A stretch of DNA of 64,000 nt. Source: Blautia glucerasea. GTDB lineage: Bacteria; Bacillota; Clostridia; Lachnospirales; Lachnospiraceae. The notes beneath the pieces were generated by a model. That model did no database searches, was not told the DNA's origin, and saw only the letters and a list, made by a program, of their open reading frames with translations. This document shows, piece after piece, positions 1 through 8,369 of this stretch. Both the position numbers and the translations under genes were made by a program. The stretch's first letter is position 1. Every line of letters begins with the position of its first letter. The stretch lies in NCBI RefSeq assembly GCF_013304385.1, contig NZ_JAAITU010000006.1:62001-126000 (forward strand). The letters are read 5' to 3'.

Positions 1-638
1 AGTCCCAGCAGTATGGGGTACTGGGATTCGGAGATGCTGTAGTTGTAAATACAAAAAAACTGAAAATGAACAAGAAATATGCATGGCTTCCTGTATATAT
101 GGATAATCTTAAGGATGCTAAAGGCAGGAAGGCAACAGCATATGTGCGAATGGGACAGCTTAAGCTTCTGTCCCTGAATGCAAAGAAGTACTCAAATAAC
201 CGTATTATTGATAAAGCTATCAAAACAGGTATGAAATATCTCGGTACACCTTTTATACTTGGAGGACTGTCCATGACAGATGGTATTGACTGCTCTGGCT
301 TTGTGGGAAAATGCTTCCAGATGGCAGGAAGGAATCTTGCAAGCTGGTATCATACCATTACGCTGGAGGGGGTATCCAGACAGATTTTCTGGCATAATAC
401 GAATACACCTCTTACTAAGGAAGAATTAAATAAGATGAAAGTAGGCGATCTTCTTTTTTATCTGGATAAGGATACAAGCGGTGCCATTGGCCATGTGGGA
501 ATCTACATTGGAAAGGGTATGATGCTGAATGCTTCCGGCCATTATGGATATGTATATCCTACAGGCGGTGTATGTATTAAGAGAGTACAGTATGGACAAC
601 GCTATATGGTTCTTTGCAAAAGAATCATTGGCTTCTGA
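1..638 (+). CDS. NlpC/P60 cell-wall hydrolase (5' end outside window)
   Basis: The reading frame is open from base 3, so the gene begins before the window; the first ATG (66) lies inside an SH3-like segment and is not a credible start. The C-terminal ~130 residues form an NlpC/P60 domain: a DCSGF motif carries the predicted nucleophile cysteine and GHVGIYIG the histidine. Enzymes of this family cleave peptide stems of peptidoglycan outside the cell. The next gene follows after 23 bases and is also secreted, so the two are probably co-transcribed. Substrate bond and N-terminal signal cannot be seen here. Confidence 0.85.
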   Translation, partial: SQQYGVLGFGDAVVVNTKKLKMNKKYAWLPVYMDNLKDAKGRKATAYVRMGQLKLLSLNAKKYSNNRIIDKAIKTGMKYLGTPFILGGLSMTDGIDCSGFVGKCFQMAGRNLASWYHTITLEGVSRQIFWHNTNTPLTKEELNKMKVGDLLFYLDKDTSGAIGHVGIYIGKGMMLNASGHYGYVYPTGGVCIKRVQYGQRYMVLCKRIIGF

Positions 639-661
639 GCCGGTTAAGAGGGGAAAGAGTA

Positions 662-2065
662 ATGAATAAGAAAAGAAAGATCAGCACCCTGTATCAGGCA
701 GCTTTTATTATTGGCCTGACGATTCTAATGCTTTTAGGAACAGCGAAGGTCAGGGCTGCTTCTTTTACGGAGATTACAGATTCCGCCTGTCTTCATGCCT
801 ATCCGCTGTCAAAGAAAGCTTTTCCCATTTACAGTGACCATGAAATGACAAGCGTGGCAGGAAAGGGTACTTATAAAGAATACAAGATTGTCAAGTTTTT
901 TGGAAATACCATGCAGCTGGTTTATAAGGCAGAAGATGGAACCAGAAAAAAGGGATATGCATCTGCCAGCTGTTTTCTGCAGCAGCCATCCGGTAAAAGA
1001 GAAGGCATGTACGTAGGGCCTTCCGGCGGTATAGATATTTATAAGGTTCCAAAGAACAGCAGCTCCCAGCGGTTTATTCATGCAGCTCAGGCTGACTGTG
1101 GCCTTAAGGTTGGGGAAAAGGGGCAATGGACCCAGGTAATGATCCAGAAAAAAAGACAGTATTATCTGGGATGGATCCCTACATCCAGATTTAAAAGCAG
1201 CATGTTCCATTTTGCAGTGCGGACAGGGCAGATTCTGGCAGACGGCAGATATACGTTATGTCCTGCTTTGGTAGGCACAGATACACTGAAGAAAACCACC
1301 TATGATGTGAAGTATATTGGAACTGGTCTTTATACCCTTAAGAATGTGAAAAAAGGATACCTTCAGGTGGATAACAGCAGACAAGTGTGCATCCAGAAAA
1401 AAGGCGATTTCTATTATCTGCTGACTGACAGCCGTAAGCTGGCATTGAATGCGAAGGGAGAAACTACAGAGGCTGCACTGGATCAGACTCAGGCATGGAA
1501 TTTTCAGAAAAAATCCACTCGCACAGTTACGGTCGTATATTCCCAATATGATCCGGAATATGGAAAAACCGTTTATAAAGATGGGAATATAGGCCCAAGA
1601 ACCATATCTACTTCCGGATGCGGTGTGATGGCTCTTGTGAATGCTATTTATGCATTAAATGGTTCTTATATTCCTCCTGAGAGGCTGGCACGTTTTTCTG
1701 CTGCCAGAGGACACTATTTTTACAATGCGGGCACAGCTGATACCCTGTATCCAGATGTGGCTGAGAAATGGGGAAAGAAATATCGCTTTAAGTATGATGG
1801 CCTGACAGGATCCTTTGCAGAATTACAGAAACATTTAAGAAAAGGCGGTACAGCTGTTGCACTTGTACCGGGGCATTATCTGGCAATTGCAAAGTACAGA
1901 AGCTCTGATGGGAAGTATCTGATTTTAGATTCCGCAGTAGGAGGCAGAAGGCCTACTTCTATCAATGGAGAATGGATGAGTATGGGGCAGCTTCAATCCG
2001 GAGCACTGTTCTGCCAGCATTTTCATTTATTTTCTGCTGTAAAGGCGTCAAAGCACCGTTCCTGA
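662..2065 (+). CDS. Secreted C39-like cysteine peptidase family protein with SH3-like region
   Basis: 467 residues. The start at 662 is preferred over an in-frame ATG at 614 because it follows GAGGGGAAAG and begins a typical Sec signal (MNKKRK, then a hydrophobic stretch ending near VRA). The middle contains SH3/RICIN-like beta-rich segments. The C-terminal ~150 residues look like Peptidase_C39_2: a cysteine in TSGCGVM, a histidine in VPGHYLAIA and an aspartate in LILDSA would form the triad. A role in processing wall or extracellular proteins is inferred. Its 3' end overlaps the oppositely oriented spoVAA by 43 bases. Confidence 0.75.
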   Translation: MNKKRKISTLYQAAFIIGLTILMLLGTAKVRAASFTEITDSACLHAYPLSKKAFPIYSDHEMTSVAGKGTYKEYKIVKFFGNTMQLVYKAEDGTRKKGYASASCFLQQPSGKREGMYVGPSGGIDIYKVPKNSSSQRFIHAAQADCGLKVGEKGQWTQVMIQKKRQYYLGWIPTSRFKSSMFHFAVRTGQILADGRYTLCPALVGTDTLKKTTYDVKYIGTGLYTLKNVKKGYLQVDNSRQVCIQKKGDFYYLLTDSRKLALNAKGETTEAALDQTQAWNFQKKSTRTVTVVYSQYDPEYGKTVYKDGNIGPRTISTSGCGVMALVNAIYALNGSYIPPERLARFSAARGHYFYNAGTADTLYPDVAEKWGKKYRFKYDGLTGSFAELQKHLRKGGTAVALVPGHYLAIAKYRSSDGKYLILDSAVGGRRPTSINGEWMSMGQLQSGALFCQHFHLFSAVKASKHRS

Positions 2066-2655
2066 TCCTCTATAATTGTTGTATTTACATCATTTTCATA
2101 AAGCCGCATCTGCACCTGCATGGGAGTAGGATCATCTGTCAGCTTGATATGACCGAAGTGATTGAAGAAAAATAATACACCAAGACCTATGCCTACGGAA
2201 TAAGAGATAGCAAGTGCAGGAAAGGAACTGCCATCCTGGCCTGTGACCTGTGCAGTGATCTGCTGGAAAAGGGCAGGTACATCCACATCATTGTTAAAGG
2301 TCATAATGGAGAAGGCGGCACCGAAAAAGGAAGCCAGGCAGACAAAGATCACTTTACACCAGCACCATGCAGGAGAGGTGTTGGACTTCGTTTGGTAAGT
2401 AATGATAAAGGAAGGTTCTCCAATGAGAGTAATCTCCAGATCTGGTTCCTTTTTCTGGATTTCGCGGATCAGATCCATGGCTGACAGAACATATCGCCCA
2501 GGGCGTTTGGGATCCAGGCTGGCCACAGGCAGTACGCGAAGTCTGTTTAAAATTTTAGAATTGCTGCAAGACAGCTTAACGATATCTTGCAGATAAACAT
2601 GGGGGTGATGCACCTCCATGTTTTCGTCTGTCTGGATATAAAGGGTGTCGCTCAT
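2023..2655 (-). CDS. spoVAA: Stage V sporulation protein AA
   Basis: 210 residues; the ATG follows GGAGGAAGAAAT. The N-terminal half is soluble and the C-terminal half carries two membrane spans, the second followed by the segment FFNHFGHIKLTDDPTPM that resembles the conserved FFNH...EEPSP segment of Bacillus SpoVAA. SpoVA proteins form the inner-spore-membrane channel that moves Ca-dipicolinate during sporulation and germination. Here it is the last gene of the operon, after spoVAE, whereas in Bacillus subtilis spoVAA comes first. The 3' end overlaps the opposite-strand peptidase gene. Confidence 0.88.
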   Translation of the reverse strand: MSDTLYIQTDENMEVHHPHVYLQDIVKLSCSNSKILNRLRVLPVASLDPKRPGRYVLSAMDLIREIQKKEPDLEITLIGEPSFIITYQTKSNTSPAWCWCKVIFVCLASFFGAAFSIMTFNNDVDVPALFQQITAQVTGQDGSSFPALAISYSVGIGLGVLFFFNHFGHIKLTDDPTPMQVQMRLYENDVNTTIIEDQERCFDAFTAENK

Positions 2656-2691
2656 ATTTCTTCCTCCATTGTTTTGGTTGCTCGACTTGAA

Positions 2692-3048
2692 TTACTCTTT
2701 CATTTTAGGTTTAAAGATCAGACTGGCAATATAGGAAAAAATCAGGGCTGCTGAAATGCCGGCAGCACAGGCTGTAAAGCCTCCCGTGAAAAGTCCAAGC
2801 ACGCCGTTTTCATTAATAGCTTCTTTCATTCCTATCCATAATGTGTTTCCAAATCCAAGAAGGGGGACTCCGGCTCCGGCCCCGGCATAATCCAGCAGGG
2901 GCTGATAAAGCCCAAGTGCACCCAGAAGTGTACCAGTACATACAAGAAGCACCATTACTCTTCCTGGCATCAGTTTTGTTTTATCCAGTAGGATCTGGAC
3001 CAGGGCACAGATTAGGCCACCCACCCAGAATGCATTCAGGTAATCCAT
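2692..3048 (-). CDS. spoVAE: Stage V sporulation protein AE
   Basis: 118 residues, almost entirely hydrophobic with three to four membrane spans and the glycine-rich GAGAGVPLLGFGN segment of the SpoVAC/SpoVAE family. An ATG at 3060 also exists, but it overlaps the GGAGGT that best serves the ATG at 3048 (MDYLNAF), so 3048 is chosen. The protein would be part of the dipicolinate channel in the spore inner membrane. The gene lies 38 bases after spoVAD. Confidence 0.9.
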   Translation of the reverse strand: MDYLNAFWVGGLICALVQILLDKTKLMPGRVMVLLVCTGTLLGALGLYQPLLDYAGAGAGVPLLGFGNTLWIGMKEAINENGVLGLFTGGFTACAAGISAALIFSYIASLIFKPKMKE

Positions 3049-3086
3049 AATAACCTCCATCTATTTTTTCCTTTGGGATTTTTGCT

Positions 3087-4163
3087 TTATAAAAAAACAT
3101 GCTCCAATACAACTCCATGGGCAATACCTGGAATGGAATCGCCTTCATTAAAAGTGGTTTTGGAAAGAAGAGCTCCGGTAGGAACAAAAAGAACTTTTTT
3201 CCATGCGCCGGAAAGAAGCTTTGGCAGGATATAGGCAGCAAGAACAGTTGCAGCACAGCCACAGCCGCTGCCACCGGAATGTGTATCCTGGGACGGATTA
3301 TCAAAGATCAGAAGGCCGCAGTCCTGATGACGGCTTTGGATATCAATGTTTTCTTTTAAGAGAAGATCCAGCAAAATATGTTGTCCTACATCTCCCAGAT
3401 CCCCGGTGATGATCTGGTCATAATCGGATGGCTTTCTATGAAAGTCCAGCAAATTCTGGCAGATGGTGTGACAGGCGGCAGGTGCCATACAGGCCCCCAT
3501 ATTCATGGAATCTTTAAAACCATAATCCACCAGGGTTCCTGTGGTGATTCCGGTGATTTGTATACAGCTTTTTCCGGTACGAAGAGGAGAAGGCATGACA
3601 GTGCTTTTTTCAGCTGGTGGAGCAGAAGAAAGAATGCAGGCACCGCTTCCTGTAACTGTCCAGGTGGCAGATAAAGGTCTTTGATTGCCATAGCCTAAAG
3701 GAAAACGAAATTCCTTTTCTGCACTGGCAAAATGGCTGGAGGTGGCACAGAGAACATGATCTCCATAACCGGCTGCTACAGCCATGGAGCCAAGGGAAAG
3801 TGATTCACCCATGGTAGAACAGGCACCGAAAAGTCCGTAAAAGGGAATGCCCATATCGGCAATTCCGAAGGAGGAGGCAGTAGTCTGGGCAAGAAGATCA
3901 CCTGCAAAAACCATCCGCAGATCTTGCGGACTAAGACCAGCCTTTTGGATAGCAAGAAAGGCGGCCTGTTTCTGCATGGTACTTTCTGCGGCTTCCCAGG
4001 TATCCATTCCAAACATTGGGTCTTCCCATACCTGATCAAAGCAGGAACCAAGTGGACCTTCTCCTTCTTTTTTTCCTGCAACAGATGCACAGCTCTGGAT
4101 AAATACAGGCCTGTGGAAGGATATGCTTGCTTTGCCTGTCTGTTGATTTTCTGTTATATTCAT
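3087..4163 (-). CDS. spoVAD: Stage V sporulation protein AD
   Basis: 358 residues with a thiolase-like fold: ACSTMGESL lies where thiolases place the active cysteine, and the C-terminal half has GSGCGCAATVL. SpoVAD binds dipicolinic acid on the outer face of the inner spore membrane. The start at 4163 (MNITEN) follows GATAGGAGTAGCATC; the longer open frame to 4211 overlaps spoVAC too deeply. The 5' end overlaps the spoVAC stop by 4 bases, indicating translational coupling. Confidence 0.92.
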   Translation of the reverse strand: MNITENQQTGKASISFHRPVFIQSCASVAGKKEGEGPLGSCFDQVWEDPMFGMDTWEAAESTMQKQAAFLAIQKAGLSPQDLRMVFAGDLLAQTTASSFGIADMGIPFYGLFGACSTMGESLSLGSMAVAAGYGDHVLCATSSHFASAEKEFRFPLGYGNQRPLSATWTVTGSGACILSSAPPAEKSTVMPSPLRTGKSCIQITGITTGTLVDYGFKDSMNMGACMAPAACHTICQNLLDFHRKPSDYDQIITGDLGDVGQHILLDLLLKENIDIQSRHQDCGLLIFDNPSQDTHSGGSGCGCAATVLAAYILPKLLSGAWKKVLFVPTGALLSKTTFNEGDSIPGIAHGVVLEHVFL

Positions 4164-4630
4164 GATGCTACTCCTATCATTTTTAAAATGTAATAGATAA
4201 TGCCAAGACACCAGGAACTTAAAATGCCATAAAGGATCACAGGTCCTGCAATGGTGAAGATTTTGCAGCCAATACCAAAAACCTGGCCTTCTGCTTTATA
4301 TTCAATAGCAGGTGCTGCCACGGAATTTGCAAATCCGGTGATAGGAACCAGGCTTCCTGCGCCTCCAAATTTCCCAATCTTAGGGTAAATATTTAACCCG
4401 GTAAGCAATACACTGATGAAAACCAGGGTAACAGAACACCAGATCCGGGCCTCATCCAGATCACTGCCCATCCAGAGGAACAGATTTGTAATCCCCTGCC
4501 CGGCCGTACAGATCAGCCCTCCGGTAAGAAAGGCTTTTGCCATGTTTATACCAAGATTATGGGATGGAGTGATTTCTTTTACGTACTTCTCATATTCTTT
4601 TTGCTCAGTCTGCTTGTTCATATTATCCAT
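4160..4630 (-). CDS. spoVAC: Stage V sporulation protein AC
   Basis: 156 residues. A hydrophilic N-terminus is followed by four predicted membrane spans and the family segment KFGGAGSLVPITGFAN. In Bacillus SpoVAC acts as a mechanosensitive channel component for dipicolinate. The start at 4630 (MDNMNK) follows GCAGGAGGTTGTT; the frame is open to 4696 but no better ribosome site lies there. Same operon as spoVAB upstream and spoVAD downstream. Confidence 0.92.
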   Translation of the reverse strand: MDNMNKQTEQKEYEKYVKEITPSHNLGINMAKAFLTGGLICTAGQGITNLFLWMGSDLDEARIWCSVTLVFISVLLTGLNIYPKIGKFGGAGSLVPITGFANSVAAPAIEYKAEGQVFGIGCKIFTIAGPVILYGILSSWCLGIIYYILKMIGVAS

Positions 4631-4683
4631 AACAACCTCCTGCTGCAGATGATTTATAATGTAAGGACCTACAGATCTTAAGA

Positions 4684-5103
4684 TTAGGGGAACCATTCTT
4701 TATAATAGTAGAATAAAGATCCTAAGGTTTTTCCCAGGGCAATGGACAGGATCACTTTGGGCAGACCTTCTGAAAATCTGGCTCGTCTTGCAAAGATAGG
4801 GAAAATGTCTGCTACTTCTGCTAATGCCATGATCCAGCCGCCGAGGAAAAGTCCTGAGAAAAGACCATAGAGAATGAGAAAGAGCAATCCGCCAGGAATC
4901 TGCCATTTCCAAAGGAAAAAAAGATTTCCCAGAACAGTTCCAAGAAGAATGGAATCTTCATATAATAAGATATGTTTTCCGGTATGGGTGATCCCTGCAT
5001 ATCTGGGAATAATGGAAAGGCCGATGAGAAGGCCGACTTCTCCGCCTGCAATTATAATGCCTGCGGAAAAACCAATCATAATAAGCAATAACTGATTCCA
5101 CAT
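4684..5103 (-). CDS. spoVAB: Stage V sporulation protein AB
   Basis: 139 residues, four to five membrane spans, with the LSIIPRYAGIT and ALGKTLGSLF segments that match the IIPRL...VLGKIFGSLF pattern of Bacillus SpoVAB. Start 5103 (MWNQLL) follows AAGGAAGGAGCTTAT. It is the promoter-proximal gene of this spoVA operon. A SigG promoter would be expected in the 190 bases shared with murB, but I could not find a convincing SigG -35/-10 pair by eye. Confidence 0.88.
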   Translation of the reverse strand: MWNQLLLIMIGFSAGIIIAGGEVGLLIGLSIIPRYAGITHTGKHILLYEDSILLGTVLGNLFFLWKWQIPGGLLFLILYGLFSGLFLGGWIMALAEVADIFPIFARRARFSEGLPKVILSIALGKTLGSLFYYYKEWFP

Positions 5104-5293
5104 ATAAGCTCCTTCCTTGAGCATGTTTTAAGGTCATTTACCTGCTTTCGCATAAGCATAAGTGGATCGGACCTTTTAACACTGTAATCATAGTATTTGG
5201 AAAAAAGAAAAAAATATGTGTTATCCTGTACTTTTTTTTCATCAGATGGTAAAATAGACAGCGTACTTGAATAGAAAGATAGAGGATTTTTTT

Positions 5294-6205
5294 GTGAAAC
5301 AGAGATTAATAGAAGAATTAACAGAACTGCTGGGAAATGACAGGGTGCTTACAAACGAGCCTATGAGCCGCCATACAACATTCCGGATCGGAGGGCCGGC
5401 AGATCTTTTTCTCCTTCCTAATACAGTAGAAGAAATAAAGAAGATCCGTGAGATATGCATCCAGGAGCAAGAATCATATTTTATCCTGGGCAATGGAAGT
5501 AATCTGCTGGTAAGCGACAGTGGTTTTCGTGGCGTGATCATTCAGACATACAGAAATCTGGCGCAGATCCAGGTGGAGGAAGATTGCATCCGTGCACAGG
5601 CAGGAGCACTCCTTTCAGGGATCGCCCAGGCAGCCAAAGCAGCTTCTCTTACAGGCTTTGAATTTGCTGCAGGCATTCCTGGTACATTAGGCGGGGCTGT
5701 GGTGATGAATGCAGGGGCCTATGGAGGCGAAATGAAAGATGTGCTAAAAGAAGCTACTGTACTGGATAGTGAAGGGCAGATCCGTCGTATCCCTGCCGGG
5801 AAGCTGGCAATGGGATATAGAACCAGTGTGATCAAAGAAGCCGGATATATGGTGCTCGAAGCAGTGATTTCCCTGAAAAAAGGGGATCCGGATCAGATCC
5901 GGGAAACAATGAAGGATCTGACACAGAGAAGGATCAGCAAACAGCCGCTGGAATATCCAAGTGCAGGCAGCACTTTTAAGCGTCCGGAAGGATATTTTGC
6001 AGGCAAGCTGATCATGGACAGCGGCCTTCGGGGGTACACCCATGGAGGAGCGCAGGTTTCAGAAAAGCACTGTGGCTTTGTGATCAATACAGGGGGTGCT
6101 ACAGCCAGGGATGTATGTGAGCTGATGGAACATGTGCAGAAAACAGTTTACGAGAAATACAATGTAAAGCTTGAACCGGAAGTAAAATTTCTGGGAGTTT
6201 TTTAA
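5294..6205 (+). CDS. murB: UDP-N-acetylenolpyruvoylglucosamine reductase
   Basis: MurB reduces enolpyruvyl-UDP-GlcNAc to UDP-MurNAc with NADPH and FAD in the cytoplasmic phase of peptidoglycan synthesis. Family motifs are HTTFRIGGPAD, GNGSNLLVSD, AGIPGTLGGAVVMNAGAYGGE (FAD domain), the catalytic serine region PSAGSTFKRP and the final glutamate in LEPEVKFLG; layout fits a type II MurB. The GTG at 5294 is chosen because AGAGGA precedes it at good spacing; a TTG at 5267 would add nine residues. It heads murB-rapZ-whiA-crh, with only 13 bases before rapZ. Confidence 0.95.
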   Translation: MKQRLIEELTELLGNDRVLTNEPMSRHTTFRIGGPADLFLLPNTVEEIKKIREICIQEQESYFILGNGSNLLVSDSGFRGVIIQTYRNLAQIQVEEDCIRAQAGALLSGIAQAAKAASLTGFEFAAGIPGTLGGAVVMNAGAYGGEMKDVLKEATVLDSEGQIRRIPAGKLAMGYRTSVIKEAGYMVLEAVISLKKGDPDQIRETMKDLTQRRISKQPLEYPSAGSTFKRPEGYFAGKLIMDSGLRGYTHGGAQVSEKHCGFVINTGGATARDVCELMEHVQKTVYEKYNVKLEPEVKFLGVF

Positions 6206-6218
6206 CAGGAGATAAAAA

Positions 6219-7094
6219 ATGCGATTTGTGATTGTGACAGGAGTATCAGGCGCAGGGAAAACAGCAGCCTTAAAAATGCTGGAGGATGCAAGATATTTCT
6301 GCGTGGATAATCTGCCCATTCCGCTTCTTGAGAAGTTTGTATCACTGATGCCGGAAATCCACGGAGAGGATGTACAGAATGTAGCGCTTGGTATTGATGC
6401 AAGAAGCGGATCCATGGGAGAATTGGAACTGATCCTGGATAAGATGCAGGAAGCAGGTTATCAGTTTGAAATACTTTTTATGGATGCAGAGGATTCTGTT
6501 CTTGTGAAACGATATAAAGAAACAAGAAGGAGTCATCCATTGGCAATGTCCGGACGGATCGATGAAGGGATCCGTCTGGAAAGGAAGAAAATGGAGTTCC
6601 TGCGCAGAAAAGCTGATTATATTATCGATACCAGCCACCTGCTTACTAGGGAATTGCGTCAGGAAATAGACAAGATATTTGTGGACAATGAAGAATTCAA
6701 GAATATGATGATCTCTGTCCTATCCTTTGGATTCAAATACGGGATCCCGGCAGATGCTGATTTGGTATTTGATGTCCGCTTCCTTCCAAACCCTTATTAT
6801 GTGGATGAACTTCGGCCTATGACAGGGCTTGATGACAGTGTATTCAATTATGTAATGGACAATGAGACTGCCAAAAGGTTTATGGGAAAGCTGGAGGATA
6901 TGGTGAACTTTCTGATTCCCAATTATGTTCAGGAGGGAAAAACAAGCCTGGTAATCGCCATAGGATGTACAGGCGGCAAGCATCGTTCTGTTACCATTGC
7001 AAGGGAACTATACAGCAGGCTGATCAAGAATAATGAGTACGGTTTTCGCCTGGAACACAGGGATGTAGAGAAGGACCGGCTTCTTAAAAAATAA
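6219..7094 (+). CDS. rapZ: RapZ/YvcJ nucleotide-binding RNase adapter
   Basis: 291 residues. Walker A GVSGAGKT at the N-terminus, and the C-terminal domain has the family segment VIAIGCTGGKHRSV. In Escherichia coli RapZ guides RNase E to the GlmZ sRNA to control glucosamine-6-phosphate synthase; Firmicutes homologues (YvcJ) hydrolyse nucleotides and affect competence and wall metabolism. Position between murB and whiA is the usual clostridial context. The gene for YvcK/GlmR that often sits between rapZ and whiA is absent: the gap is only 14 bases. Confidence 0.95.
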   Translation: MRFVIVTGVSGAGKTAALKMLEDARYFCVDNLPIPLLEKFVSLMPEIHGEDVQNVALGIDARSGSMGELELILDKMQEAGYQFEILFMDAEDSVLVKRYKETRRSHPLAMSGRIDEGIRLERKKMEFLRRKADYIIDTSHLLTRELRQEIDKIFVDNEEFKNMMISVLSFGFKYGIPADADLVFDVRFLPNPYYVDELRPMTGLDDSVFNYVMDNETAKRFMGKLEDMVNFLIPNYVQEGKTSLVIAIGCTGGKHRSVTIARELYSRLIKNNEYGFRLEHRDVEKDRLLKK

Positions 7095-7108
7095 AAAGGA
7101 GTGGGAAG

Positions 7109-8068
7109 ATGTCTTTTTCAGGGATGGTGAAAGAAGAACTTTCCAAGCGTACAGGAGCATCCAGGCACTGCCAGATCGCAGAGCTGGCTGCGATGTATCT
7201 GTTATGCGGCAAACTGAAGTGTACCCAGGGTCAGGAACTGGTTTTATGGGTGCAGACGGAAAATCAGTGGGTTGCAAGAAAGTGCTTTACAATTTTGCAA
7301 AAAACATTTAATATAGAAACAGATATTACCGTTCATGAGAGCGCACATCTTAAGAGATGTAGAGTTTATCATGTGACCACACGGGAGACGGAACAGGCTC
7401 TGGAAATCCTTGAGGCTGTGAAGCTTGTTGTGAAGGGAAGCAGCGATGGTACGCTTAAGCTTGGCAATACAATGATCCTTCAGAGGAACTGCTGTAAGCG
7501 TGCATTTATACGGGGAGCTTTTCTTACATCAGGTTCCATCAGCGATCCACAGAAAGGATACCATTTCGAGATTGTCTGTCCTGATGAAGAAAAAGCACAA
7601 CAGTTGCAGGAGATCATCCGCAGTTTTCATATTGATGCGAAGATCGTTTTACGTAAGAAATCATACGTGGTCTATGTGAAAGAAGGTGCGCAGATCGTTG
7701 ATATACTGGCCGTTATGGAGGCGAATGTGGCACTGATGGATCTGGAGAATATCCGTATCCTGAAAGAAATGCGTAATTCAGTCAACCGTAAGGTGAATTG
7801 TGAGACTGCGAATATTAACAAAACGGTAAATGCAGCAGTGAAGCAGGTGGAGGATATACGACTGATCGAAAGAAAGGCCGGGTTTGAAAGCCTGAGTGAA
7901 GGCCTGGGGGAGATCGCCAGACTGCGGCTGCAATATCCGGAGGCTACATTAAAAGAATTAGGAATGATGTTGAACCCTCAGGTGGGAAAGTCAGGTGTAA
8001 ACCACAGATTGAGAAAGCTTTCAATGATTGCGGAGGAACTGAGGGGGGACGAGGAGGAATTATTATGA
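7109..8068 (+). CDS. whiA: WhiA DNA-binding protein
   Basis: 319 residues. The N-terminal two thirds are a degenerate LAGLIDADG homing-endonuclease fold and the C-terminal part is a helix-turn-helix (LGEIARLRLQYPEATLKELG...). WhiA controls sporulation genes in Streptomyces and affects cell division and chromosome segregation in Bacillus. Start follows AAAAGGAGTGGGAAG. The stop overlaps the following HPr-like gene by 4 bases. Confidence 0.95.
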   Translation: MSFSGMVKEELSKRTGASRHCQIAELAAMYLLCGKLKCTQGQELVLWVQTENQWVARKCFTILQKTFNIETDITVHESAHLKRCRVYHVTTRETEQALEILEAVKLVVKGSSDGTLKLGNTMILQRNCCKRAFIRGAFLTSGSISDPQKGYHFEIVCPDEEKAQQLQEIIRSFHIDAKIVLRKKSYVVYVKEGAQIVDILAVMEANVALMDLENIRILKEMRNSVNRKVNCETANINKTVNAAVKQVEDIRLIERKAGFESLSEGLGEIARLRLQYPEATLKELGMMLNPQVGKSGVNHRLRKLSMIAEELRGDEEELL

Positions 8069-8319
8069 TCAAAAAACCAATCACCATTAATCTGTCTACT
8101 GGTCTGGAGGCGCGTCCTGTTGCTCAGCTTGTACAGGTGGCAAGTCAGTTCAACAGTGAGATTCATGTAGAGATTGGCAAGAAAAAAGTAAATGCCAAAA
8201 GTATTATGGGTATGATGACACTGGGGTTGGACACAGGTGAGGAGATCACTCTTTATGTAAATGGAGAGGATGAAGAAGCTGCGATGGACAGCATTGAGAA
8301 ATATCTGAGCAATCAGTAA
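8065..8319 (+). CDS. crh: Crh-like HPr-family protein lacking the catalytic histidine
   Basis: 84 residues with the HPr fold. At position 15, where PTS HPr has the phosphorylated histidine (GLHARP), this protein reads GLEARP, so phosphotransfer from enzyme I is not possible by the normal route. The regulatory serine 46 is kept in KSIMGMM, as expected for a target of HPr kinase. Bacillus Crh has glutamine at position 15 and serves as a CcpA cofactor; gene order rapZ-whiA-crh is the same there. I infer a regulatory, non-transport role. Translationally coupled to whiA. Confidence 0.85.
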   Translation: MIKKPITINLSTGLEARPVAQLVQVASQFNSEIHVEIGKKKVNAKSIMGMMTLGLDTGEEITLYVNGEDEEAAMDSIEKYLSNQ

Positions 8320-8369
8320 GATACAGTGCTTTGCATGTTAAAGCCATATGAAAGAGAGGAATGTTTAAA

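Noticed and set aside
5104-5293. SigG promoter for spoVA
   Set aside because: No pair of sites close to the SigG consensus with correct spacing was found by eye.
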